Part shown: piece by piece, positions 22,912-34,295 of the stretch | Layout: every line of letters starts with the position of its first letter | How positions within the stretch are numbered: position 1 is the first letter of the stretch | Assembly: GCA_013368315.1 (NCBI GenBank) | Contig: JAACJM010000364.1 | Location: 1-64,000, forward strand | DNA length: 64,000 nucleotides | Source: Tetrapyrgos nigripes | Lineage: Eukaryota > Basidiomycota > Agaricomycetes > Agaricales > Campanellaceae | Reading direction: 5' to 3' | The notes under the pieces: generated by a model | Database searches by the model: none | What the model saw: the letters and a program-made list of their open reading frames with translations, nothing else | Told to the model about the DNA's origin: nothing | Position numbers and translations under genes: made by a program

Positions 22912-23505
22912 TAGTGGTGTGCGGGCCCGGGCTTAGCCTGTAGCCCTGGGCTTGGGCCTGGGTTTGTAGGGCTTGGGCTTCGTAAAATTGAGGCCTGAGC
23001 CCTAAGCCCAAGCCCAAAGAGGGCCTGGCTGTGCTTGGGCCTAAGCCAGGGCTTTTTAGTGAAAATTTTTGTATACTCGCAGCCTACATGTAGACATTTT
23101 TTTCTGTCGGAATAGGTCATTATTGCATCCTTTGACTCACTCCTAATCTAGTAAAGGTATTTTCAAGCTCCCAGACCACTAACAGAATGACTAGGACTGG
23201 TCAAACTAAGGTCAAAGCATGGTATATATTACTGGTACTGAATTACAAACTTACATACCAGTCAAAAATCACTAGCATTTAGTACCTATGATAGCTCCAA
23301 TTGATTGAAAAGATGAGAATATGAAAGAAAATGAACCATTGCCAAAGTGTAAGCTTGATATCAAGTGCGCTATTTCCTAAAAGGGAAATGTCTGATGAGG
23401 CCTTGGCCTGGCCCTGGGCTTTGGGCTTGCCAATTCTCAAGCCCAGGCCTTTCGGGCCTGGTCTGGGTGGGCTTCGGGCCTGAGCCCTAGGCCCACACAT
23501 CAATA
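22912..23505. mobile_element. GC-rich inverted-repeat element (about 590 bp)
   Basis: The left end TAGTGGTGTGCGGGC and the right end, reverse complemented, TATTGATGTGTGGGC match at 12 of 15 positions. Both continue into dense GGGCTTGGGCCTGGG-type repeats, while the centre is AT-rich. No matching target duplication was found. It borders the first recognisable exon of the esterase remnant. Confidence 0.6.
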
Positions 23506-23506
23506 A

Positions 23507-23937
23507 TGTGAATACGAATCAGACGAAGTTGACACATGATTCGGGAGGGGATTCGTTGGGTATTGCTTCGATGGTGAGGTATGCGATTAAGAATTATGGG
23601 GTTGATCCGAAGAGGGTGTTTGTTACGGGGACTTCGAGTGGAGGTGCGTTTTGCCTACCTTGATTGTTAATTGTTTCGTTTTCTTTCTTTCTTTCTCTCT
23701 GCATGTTTTGATTCTTTTCTAAAACACTCGAAGAAATCAAAGAATGGACTAACGTTCTAGGTGTTTCGCAAACGCCCACTACCACGACACAAGGCGACCC
23801 CTTATCTGAATACACAAAGACGACGTATGCAAACACCAACAGGCAGGATGTGGTAACTGTGTACTCAGGAGCAGGAGTAGGCCATACGGTCCCGGTACAT
23901 GAAGCGATTGATTTGGCTTGGTTTGGGATTGCTTGAA
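23507..23937 (+). pseudogene. Carbohydrate esterase family 1 (acetylxylan/feruloyl esterase) remnant
   Basis: The first segment reads TKLTHDSGGDSLGIASMVRY then AIKNYGVDPKRVFVTGTSSG, which carries the GxSxG nucleophile elbow (GTSSG) of secreted CE1 esterases. A GTGCGT donor at 23644 and a TTCTAG acceptor before 23761 join it to SQTPTTTTQGDPLSEYTKTT, ending GVGHTVPVHEAIDLAWFGIA and a stop. The His of HTVPVHE is the expected catalytic residue. The N-terminus with signal peptide and the central region carrying the catalytic acid are absent. The left side is cut by the GC-rich element. It is therefore a partly deleted gene that once encoded a plant cell wall esterase. Confidence 0.75.
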
Positions 23938-24142
23938 CGAATTCTTCGTGGACGTGGAGTTGGGGACCGTGGGCCATGCATGGGTTATGGTTTCTGAACA
24001 TGAGGCGGGGAGAAGATAGAGGGTTTTCAAATTCTGAATCGCTCTGAGTTCTCTACTTTGAGTCTTCCACAAGCCATAAGATTCATAAGTTGTCAATCGA
24101 GAACGAACTTGGTGAAATGACTTGGGCTGCATTCATTAGCAT

Positions 24143-24246
24143 GGCGAGATGGCCGAGCGGTCTAAGGCGCCAGACTAAGGATCAGGTCACGTGGTGACCA
24201 AGACATCTGGTCCGAAAGGGCGTGGGTTCGAATCCCACTCTCGTCA
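24143..24246 (+). tRNA. tRNA-Leu (AAG) with intron
   Basis: Acceptor stem GGCGAGA pairs with TCTCGTC (one G-U). D-arm, a CCAGA/TCTGG anticodon stem, a loop C-T-AAG-G-A, a long variable region typical of Leu, and a T-arm GTGGGTTCGAATCCCAC are all present. An intron of about 24 nt follows the base 3' of the anticodon, where nuclear tRNA introns occur. An almost identical copy is at 33720-33823 on the other strand. Confidence 0.93.
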
Positions 24247-26163
24247 CTAAAGCTTGGCTCTTGCACATTGTGTGTTTTTTTAGTTTTCCTCAGTTCTGCC
24301 TCAGATTCACTATTAGAGAGCTTGTGCAGCGCCAACTGATGACTGTGGTTGTCTTATTCAGTGTGTGCACATGGTTGGCATACCTGATGCATGTGCTAGC
24401 CAACATCTGGAAACTGCAGAATAGCTATGTAACTCTACATAGCACTGATAGCTCAGTTAGACTGGCTAGCTAACCCCCCTTCTACATAATTCGTGATAGA
24501 AGGGAGCCTAGTAGCTAGAACTCTAGAGTGGCAGTCTATGTGAGCTATTACTGCAATTGAGAGTGAGTTGCCCCCTTAAGCAATTGGAATAGCTTCAGCA
24601 CCAGACACATACAACGATTCAGAGTAATTTATTCAACCTGGCTCCCATGATATTTGCAGCTGTGTTTTTCAACTGTGACTCCATCATTGTCTCTGGTGTT
24701 GGGGGTTGAGAAGTAAGGTAGGAGCTTCTTCATTCTGTATCATATATGTATGTACCTTGCTATGACACTGCTATATTTTTATCTAAACAAACTCTTTTCA
24801 TTAGCCATCACTTTAGGGATGAAAATTATAGGTGCTGATGCAAATCCTCTTGTACTTGCACCACCTCCAACAGCAAGTATCTATCACTACCATCCTTATC
24901 CCTCTCCAATATCTGCTCAAACAACTCCTGAATCTAATGGAAAATCATATCTGAGCCCAAGCTCTGACCTGCAAGCAACTTTATTTAGTGGCTTCTACTA
25001 CCACTCAAATCAACAATTCTTCCTCAAATTTACCCCTACTACAAAGCCCTATCATTCTTCAGTCAACAGACTCTGATACACACACATTACCACTCCTTTC
25101 CCACTTTTCTCCTTCTATCCCAGATCCACCTGTTCTGTAACGTCTTCAGAACCATAAAAAAAGCGCATATGAGCATCTGAGGATAATATGGTGCAGGTTG
25201 ATAAGGCTTTGCATCAACTTGGCAGCAACTTTGGCTGTTTGGGTAACTTTCTTGAGCTTGTCTTTTGGAGCCAAGCAGATGCACTGGATGAGGATGTACC
25301 ACAAAGTCTTGGTCACAAAGTTTCTCTCCAGTTGTAATTTTTTTAACGTTGCTCATCTCATCTCATTGATTTTCAACCACTGCAGCAGTTCTCCAAAATG
25401 GCACTCTCCCTGTAAAGATGAAGGTGAGCGTTCTTTTCCCCTCACTCTTGACCCAAAACACTCAGCTTTGGATGCTGCTCTCTTCATGCTTCAAGTTTTC
25501 AGCTATGCGCTCGACAGGCATACATCAGACAGTCTGTTATAACCCAATATAACCCTTACAATAAGTGGTAACCAGGTTGCAACATAGTTATAATTATATT
25601 ATGAGGGTTATAATCCAGTTATTTCACACCATGGTGTGAAGTAGCCTTCATAATAGGATTATTTTTGTGCAATGTATCACGCCATATCCCTTCTCACAAA
25701 AAACAATCTGAATAATCCACAATACACACCTGTGGTTCTACTATCTGGAGATATGTCTTCATTAGTGTTTTGGGAAAAAACTGGCCATTCAACCAGTCAC
25801 CAGTCCACCAGTCAGATTTCATAGAAAGTAGAAAAATATCCTATATATTAAGATAGGACAGGCCTGGGAACAAACAATATTTACATAATCATTACTAAGC
25901 AAGCTTTCAGCAGAAACAGCTGCCCAGACGGCGTTTATTGCCGCCGGTAATTTCCGTTCGCGCCATGCGATCTCATGCGATCCGGTTTCATTAACTTACA
26001 ACTTTAACTTACAATGCGAAAGCCAAACTTTTGCCTCATGTCCGCAAGCTTTTGTGTTTATATAACGTGACTTCAACACTTTTTGTGTCTTCTGCTTCAC
26101 TTCAACTTTGCATCCACAGCCATTTGAGTTACCTGAGAGAGACCCAACTACAGTACATGTAAG
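24247..26163. other. AT-rich region without a recognised gene
   Basis: Several 70-115 residue frames occur, none with a domain I recognise. A small perfect palindrome TTCACACCATGGTGTGAA lies at 25623-25640. Likely decayed repeats. Confidence 0.4.
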
Positions 26164-26864
26164 CACAGCGGGGCGCGGATCATATTTGCCTGCCATTTTT
26201 GTGGACTCTTAAATGACGGATAGTTCACACCATTTTGAGCGAGATAAAATCAAGCGTATTTGCTGCCAAAAACTGGTTCACAAATGCTCAAATCATGTGC
26301 TTGAGTTTTTCCATGCTAAATCTTTATTCATTTGTGATCAAAAAAGGGAATCACATAGTACTAGAATTTTCTTTTGTGAGAAAATGCGCCAAAGGGACGA
26401 TCAGTATTTGTGTGCCGGATTCTGGTGAGTAAAAGGAAGTTCTTTTGTGAGAAAATGCGCCAAAAGGTATGATCAGTATTTGTGTGCCGGATTCAATGCT
26501 GTGCCCGAATTACTTTTCCTTTTACTCACCGGAATCCGGCACACAAATACCGATCATACTTTTTGGCGCATTTTCTCACAGAAGAACTTCCTTTTACTCG
26601 CCGGAATCTGGCACATAAATACTGATCGTACCTTTTGGCGCATTTTCTCACAAAAGAAAATTCTAATACTATGTTGCTTCCCTTTTTTGGTCTCAAATGA
26701 ATAAAGGTTTAGCACGGAAAAACTTCAGCACATAATTTGAGCATTTGTGACCCAGTTTTCGGCAGCAAATATGCTTGATTTTATCTCGCTCAAAATGGTG
26801 TGAACTATCCGTCATTTAAGAATCCGCAAAAATGGCAGACAAATATGGTCCGCGCCCCGCTGTG
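26164..26864. mobile_element. 701-bp foldback element with long inverted arms
   Basis: Outer ends CACAGCGGGGCGCGGA (left) and its inverse at 26849-26864 open inverted arms of nearly 350 bp meeting near 26505-26515. Each arm also contains a roughly 80-bp direct duplication including GTGAGAAAATGCGCCAAA and GTATTTGTGTGCCGGATTC. AAG sits immediately outside both ends (26161-26163 and 26865-26867), a candidate 3-bp duplication. No coding capacity. Confidence 0.85.
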
Positions 26865-26921
26865 AAGGCTGATTTAAAAATCAACTTGAGTGCCACAATT
26901 ACTGACTCTATGCATCCCAGA

Positions 26922-27144
26922 GGTGCATTTTCAATGTGAATATTGCATTTTGTTTCTGTTTCTGTTTTTCTGATTTCTTCTCATGAAACTGAAAAAATCA
27001 GTAAGGGAAACCCCACCAAATACTCCCCAGGGTGCATTTTCAATGTGAATAATGCCTTTCTTTTTCTTTTTCTTTTTCTTTCTCTGATTTCTTCTCATGA
27101 CACTGAACAAATCAATAAGGGAAACTCCACCAAATACTCCCCAG
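26922..27144 (+). repeat. Tandem duplication of about 110 bp at the Helitron gene start
   Basis: Two adjacent units both begin GGTGCATTTTCAATGTGAAT and end ACCAAATACTCCCCAG, with a variable pyrimidine tract (TTTCTG or TTTTTC repeats) between. The second unit overlaps the first codons of the Helitron reading frame. Confidence 0.85.
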
Positions 27145-28936
27145 AGGCATCGCAATGCTCAGGGTGAAAGAGAAAGGAATGCACGCGTCGTGGACAGCCC
27201 TGAGGTAAGACATGTACCTCAACATGACATGGTTCCAGTCCCCTTCAATTTGAATCAAGGTCCTGCTCAGCCTTACAATCCAGCTCAAGAAGACCCATTC
27301 CAAGTGGTTAATTATGGTGGTAATCAGTATCAGCTAACTCAGGGCATTGCTGCACAGCTCCAAAATTTGCCACCAATGCCAGGCCCAAGTAGGGCAGGTA
27401 GAAGACCCCATCAACAGGTGAGCTTTCTTAGAAATTGTAAATATTTATATGAAATGACTGATTATTCCTCATTTCTCTACTACATAAGAATCCTCTGGCA
27501 GGGCCATCAAATGCAACTGCTGATAGACAAGTAAGTTTTTTCTGTTCAAATATTACATAGGAAAATACTACATAGGATACTTTCTTATATGAATTATCTT
27601 AGAACTATGCAGATAGGTTTCAAAAATTTGCTAGCTAATCTCCACAACCAGCTTGTAAATCTTCCCACTCATCCACTACCTCTACCAGGTCATGGTTGTC
27701 CCCGTGGCCGAGGTAGAGGTAGAGGTAGAGGTAGAGGTAGAGGTCAGGCTCAGGGAACAGCTCACATTAAAGACCCTCTCATGCCTCCTGCACCTCAACA
27801 TGAACCTCAACCTGGGCCAGAACCTGAAGGCAACATAGATGATCCTGCTCTATTTGAGCCACCAGTTGATCCATCTCAAGAATTTGAAGAGATTCCTGAA
27901 AGTCCAATTGATCAGCTACCTCTGGCACTTCGTCCCATTATTGAAGAGGAGGATTATGACCAGTATTTCATGGGTGGATTTACAGAAGTCTGTCCCAAGT
28001 GCAAGGCTCTTCATTGGGACTGTGAGAAATTAACAAAGTCAACTATCCATGAGCTTAAATTTGGTTCCTGTTGTCTTCAAGGAAAAGTAGTACTTCCTAA
28101 GTTGCAGAAGCCTCCTCCTGAGCTTCAGAAGCTATATGATGGGACAAGCCATGACTATAAACATTTTTTGGACAATATCCGCAGCTATAATGCAGCTTTT
28201 GCTTTTGTATCACTTGGACTCAAAACAAACAGTCAAAATGATCCTGAAATGCCTACATCTGGAGCACGCTATTACAAAATCAAAGGAGCTCTGGCACTCA
28301 ATGGGCTCTCTATTGCCAGAGACAGGACAAAATCCTGTATATGCCCAGTTATATATTGTAGCTCCTCAGGATGCAATCCAGCAGCGATTGGAAAACAATG
28401 CAAATCATGGGACTGGATTGCGTGCAACCATCATGCAGGAAGTTTCTGATATGCTGCATCGACACAATGGATTTGTGACACTATACAAGTCTGCATATCA
28501 GTGTGTTAGGGAGCTGCAGACAAATAATCCAGAGAATATTCAGAATATCACTATTAAACTCCACTTTAATTTTGGCCAGGATCCCAGAACTCATAATTTA
28601 CCTACAGTTGATGAAGTGGCTATTCTCTTATCTGGAAGGGAAGAAGTGACAGACCACAGAGATATCATTTTGCATACACAAGCAGGGTCTCTGAAATGTT
28701 TGTATGAGACCAATCCAGCCTATATGGCATTGCATTATGTGTTACTCTTTCCAAGGGGAGAATTGGGTTGGCATCCAAAACTCAAACTATCACAAGAGTA
28801 CTTAGATGCAAATAATATCACTGTTGATGAAGGTGCAGTTGATCAGGAGGAGGACTTGGAAGATCCAGAAGCAGCAACCTCTGGATCAAGAAAGAGGAAG
28901 CAAATGTATGTGACACAGTTGGAGTATTATGCATAG
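27097..28936 (+). pseudogene. Helitron helicase-like (Rep/HUH) protein, N-terminal half, frameshifted
   Basis: Helitrons move by a rolling-circle Rep-helicase. The reading starts with a Pro/Gln-rich leader, passes small introns, then an Arg/Gly repeat encoded by AGAGGT units (27709-27746). The helitron-like N-terminal zinc region is CPKCKALHWDCEKLTKSTIH then FGSCCLQGKVVLPKLQKPP; FLDNIRSYNAAFAFVSLG follows. Near 28291 one base is out of frame: the preceding frame gives YYKIKG and the next gives GSLLPETGQNPVYAQLY, the expected continuation. It proceeds through DPRTHNLPTVDEVAILLSG, YMALHYVLLFPRGELGWHPK and VTQLEYYA, then a stop beside a GTAAGT donor. The Rep HUH and helicase parts are not found downstream. 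The copy is truncated and dead. Confidence 0.85.
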
Positions 28937-29136
28937 GTAAGTATTGCTGGACACTGCACATAAATGAACTGACACTGACTATGCATTGCAGATAATAGAG
29001 ACTGTAAGACTTATAACATAGTTTATAAAAGTGTACTATTGACCTCACCGTAACTACTATGTTTTGTACTTTGATTGAGCTCTGAACATGAAACTAATTT
29101 TATTTTGTTGTTCAATGATGAATTTCTTTTTACAGT

Positions 29137-29302
29137 GGAATGGAGGTGCGTAGCACCGACTCTTAGTGGAATGGAGGCACAAAAGCGCCGACTAGCGGGG
29201 GTTTGGGGCGCAGCCCCCTACAAGCTGTCGACTCATGCCGGAGGAGTGGAGCGAGCGAAGCGAGCCTCCATGACAAAGGCATGGGTCGTAAAGCTTGTAG
29301 CA
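29137..29302. repeat. GC-rich island with palindromic GGGGCGCAGCCCC core
   Basis: A 166-bp GC-rich segment in otherwise AT-rich DNA. It contains GGAATGGAGG twice, GGTTTGGGGCGCAGCCCCC, and GCGAGCGAAGCGAGCCTCC. It contrasts sharply with its surroundings and looks inserted. I cannot assign it to a family. Confidence 0.5.
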
Positions 29303-29564
29303 GGTAATATTACTACAATACCTCAATGTTGAAAAATTCACGTAGATGTACTGAAACATACTTATTGACATAATAGGATGGAAGGGAGGTCAAAGAAAAC
29401 TCATAAGAAAACCTCTCAGGAAGAGCATGTTGTCTGTATACAGGCAGTAGACGACATGCAACCATAGTCACAACACTGATTCAACCCAATCAAAATCTTA
29501 TCAACACTGAGTTAGCATTGAGACTGTCTAAACAGACCCATGTGCTACTAACTAACTAAACTAA

Positions 29565-29732
29565 GAGCCTGTTCAGTAGAAAGTAGAGATGCATGTACTT
29601 TTTTAATGGATCACTTGAAATGGCAGGTGTCTGAAATTTTCTCTGAAAACGCAATGGAATTATAAACAGAGCTACCATATGCAGTAATCTGTTAAAAGTT
29701 TTAAGTGTCACTACTTCCTACTGAACAGGCTC
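29565..29732. mobile_element. 168-bp Tourist-like (PIF/Harbinger) MITE
   Basis: Inverted ends GAGCCTGTTCAGTAG are identical at left and right, and TAA flanks both sides (29562-29564, 29733-29735). The TIR sequence and TAA duplication match the PIF/Harbinger pattern. Non-coding. Confidence 0.85.
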
Positions 29733-29735
29733 TAA

Positions 29736-31929
29736 ATTGATAATGGGTGAGTTTGGTAACTCAAGAAATAAGCCTGATTGATTCTACACACAAGGGAAAA
29801 TGGAAAGGAAGAGTAACAAATTGAGTCTCTTGGTATGCAACTGAAACTTGTAAGAGAGTACATTGATCAGTTTGAGTACTTAATATGGATCCAATACATT
29901 GGTGTGCCAGTAACTGACAGCTGATGGACAGTGATCACTGTTAAGCAAGGGCAACTCACTCTTGATTGTGGTAAGCTATAAGAGCTATGGCAGCTACATG
30001 GGAACCCTGAAATCAGTTCCATAACATCACGAAACTTCACTTCAAAGCTGAAAGGGTCTTGAAACCATCATGGCATACCAAGCAGCATCATCTCAGGCAT
30101 ATAATACAGACAGTGATTTTGTATATGGTATGCAGGGTAGTAGATCAAAATTATATTAGCTGAAAGCCTCACTCAGCTTCAGCCAGGGTGGTACATGAGG
30201 ATTGTAAATGAATGGTGACAATTGTAAACAAATGGATAAAGAATACAGTGGCAGTGACACTAAAGAAATTCATAATGTAGAGAACAGGAAATGCTCAACA
30301 CAACCAGTCATAGTTTATGCACAAGCCAAAGCATGGTCAGCAGCAAAATCATCCACTGTAAAGTGAACACCAAGAGTGTTTGAGGTGGCAGCCTCTTGAG
30401 TGACAATCCCAGTTAAAGCCCTAATCACTATCAGAAAACTGGTGGACTGGATGGATTGCACAGCTTACCTCCCATTCAGAAATAGCTGCTTCCTACAGTT
30501 GTACAAATCATTACTTCCTGAGGTTATGCTCCAAGTGTCCCATTTTTTAAGGCTTTCTAGATGAATATCATATCTTGTGGAGTGCACATCCATTGCAAAA
30601 ATGCTGGCCTTGTGGTATCTGTCCTGCCATTCATTGATGCAGAACTCAATCTGCCAAGTACATTGGTCAGTAACTATTAAGCCAGAGTAGAGAATAGCAC
30701 TGCAGTAAGAACTAGTGTGAGTGCTGAAAGAGGAATTATCTGGTCTGGAAAAAAATCCTTCCTTATCCCTTCTGACTTCAACCCCTTCATGATGCAATTG
30801 ATGATGGGAGAACCATAATGAAATTGTGCTTCCCTGGGAACAGGATGTCATTTCTGTAGAAGAATCATCAGCAACATCATCGCAACAAAACAAGGATTGT
30901 GAAAAGCACTTACCTTGAAGATAAAGGAGTGGTTGTTTGACTTCAGCTCAACCACCATGCTTTAGTTTGGGTCATTTTTGACTTGCATGCACTGTTTGCT
31001 TCCCAAATCAAGAATTGGTGCAGGCAACCTTTGGCCTATGTCAAGTGGATGACACCCTTTGGCCAATGTGATGTGGAAACTGATTTATACCTTCTTTCCA
31101 AATCAACGTGATATCATCAACCATATGGCAAGATCATTGACATATCCCATCTGGTTAGGAATTGTCATCTAATACCAAATTTTGGACAAGAGAAGCTTTC
31201 TGCATGGATGTCTGGGCAAAACTTTTTTTTTCAACTCTTACTCTGACTTCCACATGTTTTACACCTTCAATGCTAATATATTCTGTTGCATCTGACCTTC
31301 AAGCTTCAAGTTCCATATCAAAGTAATGACAACTACATATGGGTCCTTTTCTGTAAACTGAGCAACCCAGCATTGTATTCAGGGCTCACCAGATCTATGT
31401 CAGTTATGAGAGGGCCATCACTATGAGTGCTATGATACCTATGGACCTAGGCAGCCTAGGTGGGTCTATGTAGAGCTGGATAGAGAGATGTAAACAGGTC
31501 TCTTCTATGCCTGGAAAGTCACATTTCCAGATGAACCACTCAACCAAAAACCACATCATGGCTGTTGACATGCCAAGAACAAAGGATACTACATCTAATC
31601 TACCACAGCACTGGTCTAGATGCCTTCACCATGACTCAGCTCCCAGTCCAGAACCCTCTGACAATGAAACCATGCATGCTGAATCCACCCATGTCAACCA
31701 GCCCACTACTTGTGAGCCTAGTCCTGCTTGGGACTGTGAAGAACATAGTTTGCCTCAGGAAGACTCTGAGCCCTCAGATTCAGAGTCTCAAGCAGCTATC
31801 AGACCTTTGGATGACAAAGTGCAAGAAACCTGCCATAGCTGAAGTGCTTGAGCCCCACACTGGCAGCCTGTGTCACAAAGAGGTGAACACTTAGACGGAG
31901 ATAATGAGGGGCTACAGGCTCAACTCAGC
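29736..31929. other. AT-rich region without a recognised gene
   Basis: A 142-residue minus-strand frame at 30465-30893 and a 111-residue plus-strand frame at 31507-31842 (acidic, Ser/Pro-rich) have no domain I recognise. The latter adjoins an LTR and could be decayed retrotransposon coding sequence. Confidence 0.35.
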
Positions 31930-32324
31930 TAACAGACAGTGATAAGTACTAGAACTGAAGAATGTATTAAATATCTAACAGATAGCAATAAGTACTAGAA
32001 CTATGGTGTCTATCAGTAAAAGTGAAAGAAACAGTAAGAGGGAATGCACACCTGGTCCCAACAACAAAGAGATTGAGATCCGGCACCAGGTGTCAGGGTG
32101 TGGTTTATATATGTAAGGATCAAGGGAAAACAAGGCTATGCTAGACAAGCTGTAGACAAGGCTGTAAAAGAAGCTGTAGGCAAAGCTGTATTGGAGAAAG
32201 GAAAGATCTGGTGGATAGCATGTGGAATAGGAGTCATATGGTGTAAAGGTCCAAGGATATGGAGATAATAATGGAGATAAGACAAATGAAGGAAGTAAAC
32301 AATACAAATATAAACATCATGACA
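31930..32324 (-). mobile_element. LTR, second copy, inverted relative to that at 304-625
   Basis: Read on the minus strand it starts TGTCATGATG at 32324 and shows the same ordered blocks as the first copy: CCTTTACACCATATGACTC, a TATATAAACC box near 32104-32113, and TTGTTGTTGGGACCAGGTGTG. The inner edge is approximate; a short duplicated CTAGTACTTAT segment lies there. Confidence 0.6.
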
Positions 32325-33719
32325 GCCTGGGTAAAACTTGCAAGTAGAAGTCAGAGTACAACCACTGAGTATCCAAAAATGATGCACTGAAATTGTTCTA
32401 ACCACATAGAGTCACCCCAAGTACAAATGTTGGCTTGACTCCCCAATCACATTTTTCCTGCTGCAAGCTCCTTTTCCTTGTTGTCTACTGCTTCTAGAAT
32501 GTCAATGACAGCTTCCCTGAAGCTGATATGTTTTTCTAGGATCAAGGTTTCCATTCTGTAGGGTAAGAATACAGCAGGAAGATGTCTATCTAGTATGGTT
32601 GGCTAGCACATGCGTCAACCATGCCAACCATGTGCACATGCTGAATGAGCCAAACACAGTCACCAGTTGACACTGCACAAGCTCTCTATTATACTACAGT
32701 CATCAACTGGCCAATGGCACACTTTTCCATGATGAGACCTATGTAGACTAATTTTAGTCTTGAGTTAATCTCACAGGGCAGGCAGTGCTGCTGGGTTATT
32801 ACATAATCTAGCAAGGCAAGGCAAAGGCACAAGCATTTATCCACCAAATCACTTCATTCTTTCTTATATGTATTTCAGGACCTCGAAATTGAGTGCACAC
32901 AAAATTTTAGGAGACAGAGTCAAGTTGAAGTGGTACTTATTGATCAGATGGAATGGCAGTCAAAGGCTTGACACAGAATTGGACTTGAGGCCTTCTTACA
33001 AGCTCTGCTTAATTTTTCGCCAAGATTTTGGAAGGCAGGCTCATATTGATTGATACTGATGACTGGTCAAATAATATATCTAATTTTTTACTGAAATAGT
33101 AGTCAGAATGCAGGGAAATCACCTGTGAGAGTATTTTGTGATTATGTCATAACTAAGCAGCACTGCCCATGCCTATTCATTGCCACCAGACTACATACAT
33201 CACACATAGAGTGTCAAGATGTATTGTCAGTCTGGAATATACATGTTCTAGTACTATATAACAGCCAAGACTTTGTAGTAGATGTAACAAAAAGTATGAA
33301 TATAAAAAATCTCGATGCAATTGTTCAAACTGACTCCACAGTTCTTGAGACACTGTTTCGCACACCAGTAAATGCCTTCTGTATTTTCAATTAGTACTGA
33401 GAAGGTATCAAGACACTATAGAAATCTTGGTAGGCTATAGAATTACTTGTTACATATGTATTCAGGCAAGTAGATACAGCTCAGAAGACATCAGAGTCAT
33501 TTGTGCCATTAACCAGTTGATGATTGTATGTGTTTTTTTTTTCTTTCAAGTACATGGATCTAAAGGAAGCACCACCCAAAAATTATTGAATACTGCACGT
33601 GTTACAGTTCTTGTGCTCCACTTTGAACTGATATACTTGAAAGAAAAATACATCATATAAGAGTGGATCTGAGCAAGTGAGCAAGACCACAAAAACACTG
33701 GAGATTCATAATATTTCAG
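32325..33719. other. No supportable gene
   Basis: AT-rich, short frames only. Confidence 0.35.
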
Positions 33720-33823
33720 TGACGAGAGTGGGATTCGAACCCACGCCCTTTCGGACCAGATGCCTCGGTCACCACGTGACCTGATCCTTAGTCTGGCGCC
33801 TTAGACCGCTCGGCCATCTCGCC
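33720..33823 (-). tRNA. tRNA-Leu (AAG) with intron, second copy
   Basis: Reverse complement of this stretch matches the tRNA at 24143-24246 at all mature positions; differences are confined to the intron (ACCGAGGC against ACCAAGAC). Same acceptor stem, anticodon AAG and T-arm. Confidence 0.93.
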
Positions 33824-34295
33824 ATATTCGCGTTGACGAGAAGGTACTTTGGCGCAGTCAAGGGAACCGATCTTGAAGGCTCGTGGGACATCAGGAATCG
33901 GACAAAGGCAGGACAGACATAATTTAATTCAGCCTCTAAGCTCTAAAGTACATCATATGATACAGCTAGAGTGAGTAATGCTGAGGACTCAGACTCTAGA
34001 TCTAAACCTTCAGTGGCCTGGATCCGGACCTGTTCAACTGAATGTATGGGATACCAGCATTTTGAGCTCATTGACGGCGAACAAACGACCAGGCCTTTCA
34101 CCCCAGTCACTGGTACACTCTCTGATATCTTTCGTTATATGCGTTGGGAGTTGTCTCCAGTATCCTCAATGATGTATAAGTACTATTCTATCAATAGTAT
34201 ACTGGCTTGCAGTATGTGCTTTGGCGCGTTTATTGTGTGACCTCCAAATTCGTTTAGCAGCTTTAGGAGCCCAGCTCTCAAATGTTCTGCCCCCA
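33824..34295. other. Spacer between tRNA-Leu and the P450 3' end
   Basis: Contains one 89-residue plus-strand frame without a recognisable domain. Nothing else is seen. Confidence 0.35.

Noticed and set aside
22912..23505. Exact target duplication for the GC-rich inverted-repeat element
   Set aside because: Flanking octamers do not match, so only the inverted ends are claimed.
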